From assembly GCA_047967505.1 (NCBI GenBank), contig CM106540.1: 64,000 bases of DNA; one strand, written 5' to 3'. The notes beneath the pieces are model-generated. The model searched no databases. It was given only the letters and a program-made list of their open reading frames with translations, and was not told the origin of the DNA. Each line of letters opens with the position of its first letter. Position 1 is the first letter of the stretch. The translations under genes and the position numbers were made by a program. Positions 12,243 through 21,939 of this stretch are shown in pieces. The DNA is from Dipteris shenzhenensis (lineage: Eukaryota > Polypodiophyta > Polypodiopsida > Gleicheniales).

Positions 12243-12414
12243 TGTGAGAGTGCTCTCAACGGAAGCAAGAACGGAAGAAGGAGAGAGAGAGATAGAGAGC
12301 CACACAAGTTTGGTGGGTGCGGAACCACCCTAATCTTCTTTTTCATTCATTTATATATGTGTTTGAGTATTGTACATAACCGTGGTTAAGGCACAGTGAC
12401 CTTTAACCCCCACA
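12243..12414 (-). repeat. 5' LTR of element B
   Basis: 172 bp, the partner of 6511-6682, followed on the plus strand by the second ctatg target copy at 12415-12419. Confidence 0.95.
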
Positions 12415-12419
12415 CTATG

Positions 12420-14902
12420 TGACATTCATTGATGATGCAACTAGGAAAGTATGGGCTTATGCTATAGCTCGGAAGAGTGATGTGTTCCAGGTATTTCAGA
12501 AATGGGTGGCCTTGGTTGAGAATCAGTCAGGTAGAATGCTTAAATGCCTACGGACTGATAATGGTGGAGAGTATCTCTCTCATGACTTTCAGCATTTCTG
12601 TGATACACGTGGGATTAAGAGGGAGCTCACATCCCCTCGTACTCCAGAGCAAAATCCAGTTGCAGAAAAGATGAACCGTACCATTCAAGAAAGGTTGCAA
12701 TGCATGCTTTCCAATGCAAGTCTTTCTGGTGGTTTTTGGGCTGAGGCAATGAAGACTGCAGTGCATGTGATCAATAGATCACCTAGTAAGAGTTTGGATG
12801 GTGGTATTCCTGAAGAGGCATGGAGTGGCAAGAAGCCCTCTTACTCTCATTTGTGTATATTTGGGTGTGAGGCATATGCACATGTGCCAAAAGAGCTTCG
12901 AAAGAAGCTAGATCCTAAGTCTAGGAAATGCATCTTTCTGGCTTATGGTGAAAGTGGAGAGATGGGCTATCGTCTCTGGGATCCAGAAGCAAAGAAGGTC
13001 ATACGCAGCCATGATGTGGTCTTCAATGAGAAGAAGATGCATAAGGCACCCATGAGGGATGTGGAAATGAGGAGAATCACTTTCCAGGATGTGAATCCAC
13101 CTGCATATGTTGATAGACAGCAAGCTGTCCATGCACCAAATGTGCAAGAAATGGTACCACCAAGTACTCTTATAGGTATACAATCAAGGGTAGATGATGG
13201 ATCATCTATTGGTGGAAATGATGAGCCAAATGTGGCTGATATGCAGGTGGGACAGCAAGCTGAAACGCCCTTGAGAAGATCATCTAGAGTGTCTAGATCG
13301 CCTGATAGGTTTGTTCCAGGGGTAGACTATGTGATGCTTACTGATTGCGGGGAGCCTTCTTGCTATAGAGAGGCTATGATGCATGAGGATCAATGCAAGT
13401 AGAAGTATGCTATGCAATCAGAGATGAGTTCACTTATGAAGAATAAGACTTGGGACTTGGTTTCTTTGCCACATGGAAAGAAAGCATTGCCATGTAAATG
13501 GGTCTACAAAATAAAGGTCACAGGTGATTATGTGCCTAGGTACAAGGCCCGTTTGGTTGCTAAAGGGTTCAAGCAAGAGAAGGGTGTGGACTTTGATGAG
13601 ATATTCTCTCTGGTTGTGAAGATGACCACACTTAGATGCATGCTTAGACTAGTGGCAGTAGAGGATATGGAACTCATGTAGATGGATGTCAAGACAGCTT
13701 TCTTGCATGGAGATTTGCATGAGGAAATTTACATGGTGCAGCCGGAAGGCTTTGAAGAAAAGGGCAAAGAGCATTTAGTTTGCAAGCTGAAGAAGAGTCT
13801 CTATGGTCTTAAGCGAGCACCTAGAGAATGGTATCAGAAGTTTGATGCTGTCATTCGGTCCCAGGGTTTTAGAAGGAGTGAAATTGATCACTGCCTCTAC
13901 ACTAAAAGGGCTAAGGATAATAGCCTGATAATCTTGGCACTATATGTGGATGATATGCTATTGGCTAGCAAGAATACTTATGAGCTAGATGCATTAAAGG
14001 CCAAGTTGCATGAGGCCTTTGATATGAAGGATTTGGGATTTGCAGGTCATATTCTTGGTATGCGCATCACGTGTGATCAGAGTAGAAAACTCCTTTGGCT
14101 TTCACAAAAAGAGTATGTTATAAAAGTATTGCAGCGTTTCAATATGGAGGGGGGGAAAGCAGTGAGTACTCCATTGCCTCCATATGTGAAACTGAGTCAT
14201 ATAGATAGTCCCAAATCAGATGAGGAGAGGGCCATGATGGCCAAGGTTCCTTATGCATCAGCAGTTGGGAGTCTTATGTATGCTATGATAGCTACTAGAC
14301 CAGACATTGCATTTGCAGTGGGAGTTGTTAGCCGGTATATGGCTAATCTAGGAAAGAGGCATTGGGAGGCAGTTAAGTGCATCATGAGGTACATGAAGGG
14401 TACCAAGGAGATGTGCATCTACTTCGGTAGAGGAGACATGTGTGTACTTGGGTACACAGATTCAGACTATGCAGGGCATGTGGATAGTAGGAGATCCACT
14501 TCTGGTTATGTGTTCACCTTTGTAGGTGGTGTAGTGTCGTGGATGTCTCGTGCACAGAAGTGCGTTGCTTTGTCTACCACAGAGGCTGAGTATGTTGCAG
14601 CCACAGAGGGTTGCAAGGAGGCTATATGGCTTGATCGGCTAGTGGGAGATTTGGGGATTCATACAGGTGTACCGACATTGCATAATGATTCCATGAGTGC
14701 TATTCAGCTAGCACGGAATCCGGTCTTTCATGCAAAGACCAAACACATTGAGGTCAGGTACCATTTCATCAGGGAGGTACTTGAGGACAAGCGCATAGAG
14801 CTTGTCAAGGTTCATACAGATGATAACCCTGTAGATATGCTGACGAAGAGTCTGACTAGTCAGCAGTTTGAGTATTGTCATGTATTGATAGGCATTGGAT
14901 AG
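12420..14902 (+). pseudogene. Element A/C integrase-RT-RNase H (3' part)
   Basis: Continues the integrase core cut at 6510 (TFIDD, then RTDNGGEY and PVAEKMNRT). The RT follows with YVDD near 13950, then RNase H (YTDSDYAG) and the native stop at 14900-14902. Two nonsense codons interrupt it: TAG for Trp at 13400-13402, and TAG for Gln at 13679-13681 just before the RT motif MDVKTAFLHGD. The second stop is shared with duplicate copy D; the first is not. Confidence 0.93.
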
Positions 14903-14955
14903 TATGCTCACTGGTTGTTCTCCCTTAAAGGCACATTGCCCTTTAAGTGGGAGGT

Positions 14956-15126
14956 TGTGTGGGTTAAAGGTCACTGTGCCTTAACCCCGGTTATGTACAA
15001 TACTCAAACACATATATAAATGAATGAAAAAGAAGATTAGGGTGGTTCTGCACCCACCAAAACTTGTGTGGCTCTCTGTCTCTCTCTCTCCTTCTTCCGT
15101 TCTTGCTTCCATTGAGAGCACTCTCA
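14956..15126 (+). repeat. 3' LTR of element A/C
   Basis: 171 bp starting TGTGTGGG after a GTGGGAGGT polypurine tract. It ends CTCTCA, where element B ends CTCTCACA, so the last two bases differ or are lost. A TATATAAA box lies at 15013-15020. Confidence 0.9.
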
Positions 15127-15488
15127 TGTTGTTCAATGCCATTAATGTCTTATCTCATCTCATATTATTTTAAATGTAAGTTAAAATGTCATCTCATGTT
15201 ATTATAGAATGTAATTTTAAGTGTAATGTTGTGCTACTTTTTAAATTGTGAATATCCTATGTCAAGAACTTTATAGTAGATCTTTCACTCTCCCTTCACT
15301 TTCCTTTAATAATTATATATAAAATGTCTCATATCCCAAAGTATAGTAATTATCTTCATCTCCTTTCCGATGTCCTTTCCTATTTCTCTCATCTATGTTT
15401 TCTCTTCTATAGTGTTATCTTCATCTCCTTTCTGATCTCTTCTCCTATTTCTACTCACATAGTCAGTTCAATTCTCATCTCCTCTCCT
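15127..15488 (+). other. Flank of element A/C, duplicated downstream
   Basis: AT-rich and CT-rich non-coding DNA following the LTR. It reappears almost unchanged after copy D at 18133-18494, which shows that host flank and element tail were copied together. Confidence 0.85.
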
Positions 15489-15720
15489 TTGGAGATTTAT
15501 GACCACTATGGGCACATGTTGGGCCAGTGCACACACATTGGTTGGGCACAGTGGGATAGTGGTTCAGCTAGCTTTTTTAAGGCATGTATGAGAGCCCTCT
15601 CTCACTTGTGAGGAGATGATATGAAGATGCGAGAGATAGATGCTACCATTCTCGAGTCCTAGTGAGATTTCTTACACGGAACTCAACCCTCTTGTGATGA
15701 TATGGGCATTGTTCCCATAA
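15489..15720. other. Spacer between the duplicated segments
   Basis: 232 bp of sequence not found elsewhere in the window, lying between the end of the first duplicated copy and the start of copy D. No gene is seen. Confidence 0.7.
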
Positions 15721-15721
15721 C

Positions 15722-17908
15722 AATGCATGCTTTCCAATGCAAGTCTTTCTGGTGGTTTTTGGGCTGAGGCAATGAAGACTGCAGTGCATGTGATCAATAG
15801 ATCACCTAGTAAGAGTTTGGATGGTGGTATTCCTAAAGAGGCATGGAGTGGCAAGAAGCCCTCTTACTCTCATTTGTGTATATTTGGGTGTGAGGCATAT
15901 GCACATGTGCCAAAAGAGCTTCGAAAGAAGCTAGATCCTAAGTCTAGGAAATGCATCTTTTTGGCTTATGGTGAAAGTGGAGAGATGGGCTATCGTCTCT
16001 GGGATCCAGAAGCAAAGAAGATCATATGCAGCCATGATGTGGTCTTCAATGAGAAGAAGATGCATAAGGCACCCATGAGGGATGTGGAAATGAGGAGAAT
16101 CACTTTCCAGGATGTGAATCCACCTGCATATGTTGATAGACAGCAAGCTGTCCATGCACCAAATGTGCAAGAAATGGTACCACCAAGTACTCCCACAGGT
16201 ATACAATCAAGGGTAGATGATGGATCATCTATTGGTGGAAATGATGAGCCAAATGTGGCTGATATGCAGGTGGGATAGCAAGCTGAAATGCCCTTGAGAA
16301 GATCATCTAGAGTGTCTAGATCACCTGATAGGTTTGTTCCAGGGGTAGACTATGTGATGCTTACTGATTGCGGGGAGACTTCTTGCTACAGAGAGGCTAT
16401 GATGCATGAGGATCAATGCAAGTGGAAGTATGCTATGCAATCAGAGATGAGTTCACTTATGAAGAATAAGACTTGGGACTTGGTTTCTTCGCCACATGGA
16501 AAGAAAACATTGCCATGTAAATGGGTCTACAAAATGAAGGTCACAGGTGATTATGTGCCTAGGTACAAGGCCCGTTTGGTTGCTAAAGGGTTCAAGCAAG
16601 TGACGAGATATTCTCTCCGGTGTGAAGATGACCACACTTAGATGCATGCTTGGACTAGTGGCAGTAGAGGATATGGAACTCATGTAGATGGATGTCAAGA
16701 CAGCTTTCTTGCATGGGGATTTGCATGAGGAAATTTACATGGTGCAGCCGGAAGGCTTTGAAGAAAAGGGCAAAGAGCATTTAGTTTGCAAGCTGAAGAA
16801 GAGTCTCTATGGTCTTAAGCGAGCACCTAGAGAATGGTATCAGAAGTTTGATGCTTTCATTCGGTCCCAGGGTTTTAGAAGGAGTGAAATTGATCACTGC
16901 CTCTACACTAAAAGGGCTAAGGATAATAGCCTGATAATCTTGGCACTATATGTGGATGATATGCTATTGGCTAGCAAGAATACTTATGAGCTAGATGCAT
17001 TAAAGGCCAAGTTGCATGAGGCCTTTGATATGAAGGATTTGGGATTTGCAGGTCATATTCTTGGTATGTGCATCACGCGTGATCAGAGTAGAAAACTCCT
17101 TTGGCTTTCACAAAAAGAGTATGTTACAAAAGTATTGCAGCGTTTCAATATGGAGGGGGGGAAGGCAGTGAGTACTCCATTGCCTCCATATGTGAAACTG
17201 AGTCATATAGATAGTCCCAAATCAGATGAGGAGAGGGCCATGATGGCCAAGGTTCCTTATGCATCAGCAGTTGGGAGTCTTATGTATGCTATGATAGCTA
17301 CTAGACCAGACATTGCATTTGCAGTGGGAGTTGTTAGCCGGTATATGGCTAATCTAGGAAAGAGGCATTGGGAGGCAGTTAAGTGCATCATGAGGTACAT
17401 GAAGGGTACCAAGGAGATGTGCATCTACTTTGGTAGAGGAGACATGCGTGTACTTGGGTACACAGATTCAGACTATGCAGGGCATGTGGATAGTAGGAGA
17501 TCCACTTTTGGTTATGTGTTCACCTTTGTAGGTGGTGTAGTGTCGTGGATGTCTCGTGCACAGAAGTGCGTTGCTTTGTCTACCACAGAGGCTGAGTATG
17601 TTGCAGCCACAGAGAGTTGCAAGGAGGCTATATGGCTTGATCGGCTAGTGGGAGATTTGGGGATTCATACAGGTGTACCGACATTGCATAATGATTTCAT
17701 GAGTGCTATTCAGCTAGCACAGAATCCGGTCTTTCATGCAAAGACCAAACACATTGAGGTCAGGTACCATTTCATCAGGGAGGTACTTGAGGACAAGCGC
17801 ATAGAGCTTGTCAAGGTTCATACAGATGATAACCCTGCAGATATGCTGACGAAGAGTCTGACTAGTCAGCAGTTTGAGTATTGTCGTGTATTGATAGGCA
17901 TTGGATAG
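15722..17908 (+). pseudogene. Copy D partial integrase-RT-RNase H
   Basis: Starts inside the integrase core (LSNASLSGGFWAEA) with no upstream part. Lesions are a TAG in GQQ at 16276-16278, the 17-bp deletion near 16600, and the shared TAG at 16685-16687 before MDVKTAFLHGD. The YVDD motif and RNase H remain readable, and the native stop is at 17906-17908. Confidence 0.92.
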
Positions 17909-17961
17909 TATGCTCACTGGTTGTTCTCCCTTAAAGGCACATTGCCCTTTAAGTGGGAGGT

Positions 17962-18132
17962 TGTGGGGATTAAAGGTCACTGTGCCTTAACCCCGGTTAT
18001 GTACAATACTCAAACACATATATAAATGAATGAAAAAGAAGATTAGGGTGGTTCTGCACCCACCAAAACTTGTGTGGCTCTCTGTCTCTCTCTCTCCTTC
18101 TTCTGTTCTTCCTTCCATTGAGAGCACTCTCA
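17962..18132 (+). repeat. 3' LTR in copy D
   Basis: 171-bp duplicate of 14956-15126 at an offset of exactly 3,006 bp. It starts TGTGGGGA and ends CTCTCA. Confidence 0.9.
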
Positions 18133-18494
18133 TGTTGTTCAATGCCATTAATGTCTTATCTCATCTCATATTATTTTAAATGTAAGTTAAAATGTCATCT
18201 CATGTTATTATAGAATGTAATTTTAAGTGTAATGTTGTGCTACTTTTTAAATTGTGAATATCCTATGTCAAGAACTTTATAGTAGATCTTTCACTCTCCC
18301 TTCACTTTCCTTTAATAATTATATATAAAATGTCTCATATCCCAAAGCATAGTAATTATCTTCATCTCCTTTCCGATGTCCTTTCCTATTTCTCTCATCT
18401 ATGTTTTCTCTTCTATAGTGTTATCTTCATCTCCTTTCTGATCTCTTCTCCTATTTCTACTCACATAGTCAATTCAATTCTCATCTCCTCTCCT

Positions 18495-19244
18495 ATCTAC
18501 TCACTATCTTTTCTCATCTTTAGTTCTTCTCTCATATTCTAGTCACATACTCACTTCACTTCTGCTCTACTATTTCTACTTGCATAATTAGTTCTTATCT
18601 CCTCTCCTATCTCCTTGCTATTATTTCTCGCCACTCTTTAGTTCTCCTCTCCTATTTCTACTCAGTGCATACTTTGCAAATGGGAAAAGTTCTTGCAATT
18701 ATCCGTTGAGCTTTCAATCAATAGCAACTTATCATGGATTTAGACATTGAGAGGAGTGAAAGAGGCAAGGACCATTTACAGACGATGAGAAAGATGAGTT
18801 TGCTACCCAGAAGTAGCTTGAGAAGGAAGAGCATGATAAGACAAGACATTGTAGCTTCAACAAGAGAAGAGCTTGCACATCTATTTAGAGAGATGTCTTA
18901 TAGAGTTGCTCATTCTGGGCAATATTCATAGCAAACCAAGCTCAAAGTATTAGGAATAGACAAGAAGCATTGAAAGAAAGAATGTTTGATTCTTTGTGCG
19001 TCTTTATGTATTATAATTATATTGTGATGAAGATGAAAAAAACAATGTAGAGGATGGTGTCACCCATGAGATAGAGAAACAAACACATATTTTGGAGATT
19101 TGTATGTGTCTCCTCACCCCAACGGTTGTAGTATTGGTTTTAGCCACTAGGTTTAGCCAATTAATTATATATTAGGGCTAGGGACTAATTGGTTTTAGGG
19201 TCTATAAGCCTTTTTTTACTTCACCTTGCATAATTGCATATTTT
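18495..19244. other. CT-rich then AT-rich unassigned DNA
   Basis: Pyrimidine-rich sequence to about 18670 with repeated 'tctcctctcctat' phrases, then mixed sequence. A 65-residue charged frame at 18734-18931 (MDLDIERSER...) could be a scrap of a retroelement gag but matches nothing I recognise. Confidence 0.4.
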
Positions 19245-19905
19245 GATAGGGTAAGGCTGAATCCATGGCCCTATGACCCATAATGGGACAAGGCTTGGTA
19301 CAAATCTTGGTCACTAAGGCTCCCAAATTTGTACCACATCTTGTCTATAAAATAGTTCTGCACATCCATTTTTTCTAAAGAAACCCTACATGGCATGCAT
19401 TGGGGCATTATAGGTCCATGACATTAGTTTGCCAAAGGCATGTTAAGCATCCATGGTTAAAACGAGACAAAAATTGGCAAGCCTCTAATTCATAATGGTA
19501 CAAATATTAGTTCTAGGCTTTATTGAATTTGGATAGCATGATGCCTTGTTTAAGGTTCGAATGCCTTTTTTATCGCACCTATCATTGAATTTTCAATAGG
19601 TAAGGCTAAACTCATAGTTATATGACTTGTAATGGGACAAGACTTGGTATGATTCTAGGTCACTAAGGACCCCAGCTTTGAAACTAAATCTTGTCCACAA
19701 AATCTGTGGGTCCATGACGTTGGCTTTCTATGGGCATGTTGGGCATCCATGGTCAAAACGTGACAAAAATGGGTATGCCTCTGATGCATGATGGGAAAAG
19801 ATTCACGCTAGGTGTTATTGAATTTGGAGTAGGGAGATGCCTTGTTTTAGGATCCGTTTTACCACACCTTGCATCACTAAATTTTTGATGGGATAAGTCT
19901 TGTAG
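19245..19905 (+). repeat. Diverged direct repeats of about 350 and 290 bp
   Basis: Unit starts at about 19245, 19597 and 19886 share a phrase like 'ttgatagggtaaggct'. They are followed in the first two by 'aatgggacaaggcttggta' and, later, by a 'gcatccatggt(t/c)aaaacg' block. The third unit is cut short where the hairpin array begins. Confidence 0.7.
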
Positions 19906-21005
19906 CCATGCAAATGGTACCTGATGGACATGATACTTGGCAAAGACTTATAATCACCTAGTCTAACGCTTGTGCAGAGTACCATGACCATTGAAAACCA
20001 TTTGCATGGTGAAGAACGAATATTTCCTTGTTTTTCACCATGCATCAGTGGTCTTCTAGCCATGCAAATGGTATCCAATGGGCATGATACCTTTTCTTAG
20101 ACATTAAAAAGACCTAACTTGAGGCATGTGCAAAGTATCATGCCCATAGGTTACCCTTTGCATGGTAAAGAAGGCATCTTTCCTTGTTTCCCACCATGCA
20201 TCATGCATGAGTGTAGGAAAACATGCATCGGTGGTCTTCTAGCCATGAAAATGCTACCCAATCGGCATGATACTTTGTACATGCCTTAAAATACCAGTTT
20301 TAAGGATTGTGCAAAGTATCTTGCCCATCAAATACCATTTTCATGGTGAAGGAAGAATATTTCCTTGTTTTTCACCATGCATTGTGTAGGAGAATGTTCA
20401 TCAGTAGTGGTACTTGATGGGCATGATACTTTTCACAGGCCTTAAAGTCGCCTATTTTAAGGCTTGTGGAAAGTATCATGCCCATCGGGAACCATTTGCA
20501 TGGTGAAGAAAGAATATTTCCTTGTTTTTCACCATGCATTAGCATGAGGGTAGGAAAATACACATCGATGATCTTCTAGCCTTGAAAATTATACTTGATG
20601 GGCATGATACTTTGCACAAGTCTTGAAATCACCTAGTTTAAGGCTTGTGTGAAGTATCATGCCCATCAAGTACTTGCATGGTGAAGAAAGAATATTTCCT
20701 TGCATGAGCATAGGAAAACACATGTCAGTGGTCTTCTAGCCATGCAAATAGTGATGGATGGGCATGATACTTTGAATAGGCCTTAGAATTTAACGCTAGT
20801 GCAAAGTATCATGCACATAGGGTACCATTTGCATGGTGAAGATATTTCCTTGTATCATGCATGAGTGTAGGAAAACACACATCGATGGTATTCTAGCACC
20901 CATGCAAATGGTGTCCAATGACCATGATACTTTGCATGGTCCTTAAAAGCACTTAGTTTAAGGCCTATGCAAAGTATCTTTTCCATCAGGTGCCATTTGC
21001 ATGGC
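19906..21005 (+). repeat. Array of seven long inverted-repeat (hairpin) units
   Basis: Seven foldbacks lie at about 19906-20009, 20060-20165, 20243-20346, 20408-20503, 20580-20681, 20740-20836 and 20900-21005, with periods of about 150-185 bp. Each has arms of about 45 nt and a loop of 10-15 nt. The arms begin CCATGCAAATGG, pass through a conserved GGGCATGATACTTTGCAC core, and return to CCATTTGCATGG. Spacers carry a second dyad (CATGGTGAAGAA ... TTTTTCACCATG). No protein is encoded. I do not recognise this as a known satellite or transposon terminus. Confidence 0.88.
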
Positions 21006-21242
21006 TTGGAGAGAATATTTCTATTGAGGGGTATTTAGGCACCTATGCTAAGTAGAGCCATGTGAAAGTTGGAACGTTATGAGTCATGTGGAAGTTGGAA
21101 GGTCACAAGTCATATGGATGAGTGGCATCTACTACCAAGGACCACTTTGGGTAGTTATAACTCGTTTTGGATAATGGTATCTTGAGTTATGGCAGTCAGA
21201 TTGCTATCTGACTAGGATTTTAGACCATGTATTCCCCTTTGG
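21006..21242. other. Unassigned sequence after the hairpin array
   Basis: About 240 bp with short repeated phrases around 21055-21115 ('catgtg(a/g)aagttgga'). No gene is seen. Confidence 0.4.
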
Positions 21243-21645
21243 CAAGCTGGATGCTAATCGCGGATACTGATATGCACAATTCTCCATGCTCGTGGCTGTG
21301 TGTTATTGGAAGAGGAAAGGGTGGTAGCATGATCGAATGGACTAAAAAGCATTGTCCATGGACACTGCTTTTTCAATGCTTGTAAAAGCACCTTTCAAAC
21401 TGATTGTGAGACTAGTCAAGAGTGTAAATTTAAAATAAAACCAAGCTAGATGCTAATCAGATGTTGATCCCATGCACAATTCTCCATGCTTCTGGCTATG
21501 TGTTATTGGAAGAGGAAAGGGTGGTAGCATGATCGAATGGACTAAAAAGCATTGTCCATGGACAGTGCTTTTTCAGTGCTTGTAAAAGCACCTTTCAAAC
21601 TGATTGTGAGACTAGTCAAGAGTGTAAATTTAAAAATAAAAACCA
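21243..21645 (+). repeat. 199-bp tandem duplication with internal palindromes
   Basis: Units at 21243-21441 and 21442-21645 are nearly identical after their first 40 bp. Each contains an imperfect 30-bp palindrome (AAAAAGCA ... GTCCATGGAC ... TGCTTTTT), then a second small stem around 'gtgcttgtaaaagcac'. Confidence 0.92.
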
Positions 21646-21755
21646 CGTCCCACATCCATGATCCTTAACTAACAAAGACACTGTAACTGCCAGTCTTGCT
21701 TCTCTTTCTAAAACCTCTTTTTCTGAAACCTCCTACTTTGAATATGCAACCTGGA

Positions 21756-21756
21756 A

Positions 21757-21828
<72 letters not shown>
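21756..21828 (+). repeat. (CT)n microsatellite
   Basis: About 70 bp of nearly pure CT repeat. Confidence 0.97.
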
Positions 21829-21829
<1 letters not shown>

Positions 21830-21939
21830 GGTGCTCCTGGTCCTTTCTTTGCATTCTATCTCTCAGAAATAGCCTTAGAGTAGCAACACTTTAAACAGAG
21901 GTTGGAAGAGGTGAGATCCTAAGTGAAGTGGAGTCTTTG

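Larger units (their letters stand above)
6511..12414 (-). mobile_element. Copia family-1 element B, full length, inserted in A/C
   Basis: A 5,904-bp LTR retrotransposon bounded by 172-bp LTRs and a 5-bp target duplication. In its own direction it has a 5' LTR (12414-12243), an initiator-Met primer site, a leader of about 1.4 kb, gag-pol (10804 to 6737), a polypurine tract and a 3' LTR (6682-6511). By eye the two LTRs differ at 2 of 172 positions, so the insertion is young relative to the other copies. Gag-pol has only two clear lesions: one nonsense codon and one 2-base insertion. It is the best reference for family 1 in this window. Confidence 0.96.
4351..15126 (+). mobile_element. Copia family-1 element A/C, 5'-truncated and split by element B
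   Basis: Homology to the 5' leader of element B starts at 4351, about 870 bp before gag. The 5' LTR and the first kilobase of leader are missing, replaced by the C-rich tract. Gag, protease and the start of integrase run to 6510. The element is then interrupted by B and resumes at 12420 in the same integrase codon region (EYYV, then TFIDD). It ends with a 171-bp 3' LTR. Domain order (gag, PR, IN, RT, RNase H) is Copia. Internal stops and frameshifts make it non-coding. Confidence 0.92.
15721..18494 (+). repeat. Segmental duplicate (copy D) of 12698-15488
   Basis: 2,774 bp matching 12698-15488 (2,791 bp) at constant offset except for one 17-bp deletion in the RT region near 16600. It starts mid-integrase at a 'caatgcatgc' junction, includes the 3' LTR, and continues 362 bp into flanking DNA. 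It is therefore a segmental copy and not a separate transposition event. Confidence 0.93.

Noticed and set aside
12698-18494. C and D as two independent retrotransposon insertions
   Set aside because: They share host flank beyond the LTR, the exact LTR end and a private nonsense codon, so DNA duplication explains them better.
19906-21005. CRISPR-like array
   Set aside because: The regular repeats suggested it, but the spacers are themselves similar, the repeats are long palindromes, and the surroundings are a plant genome.
19906-21005. Annotating the hairpins as microRNA genes
   Set aside because: The stems are suggestive, but without small-RNA data and with seven local copies, a miRNA call cannot be supported.
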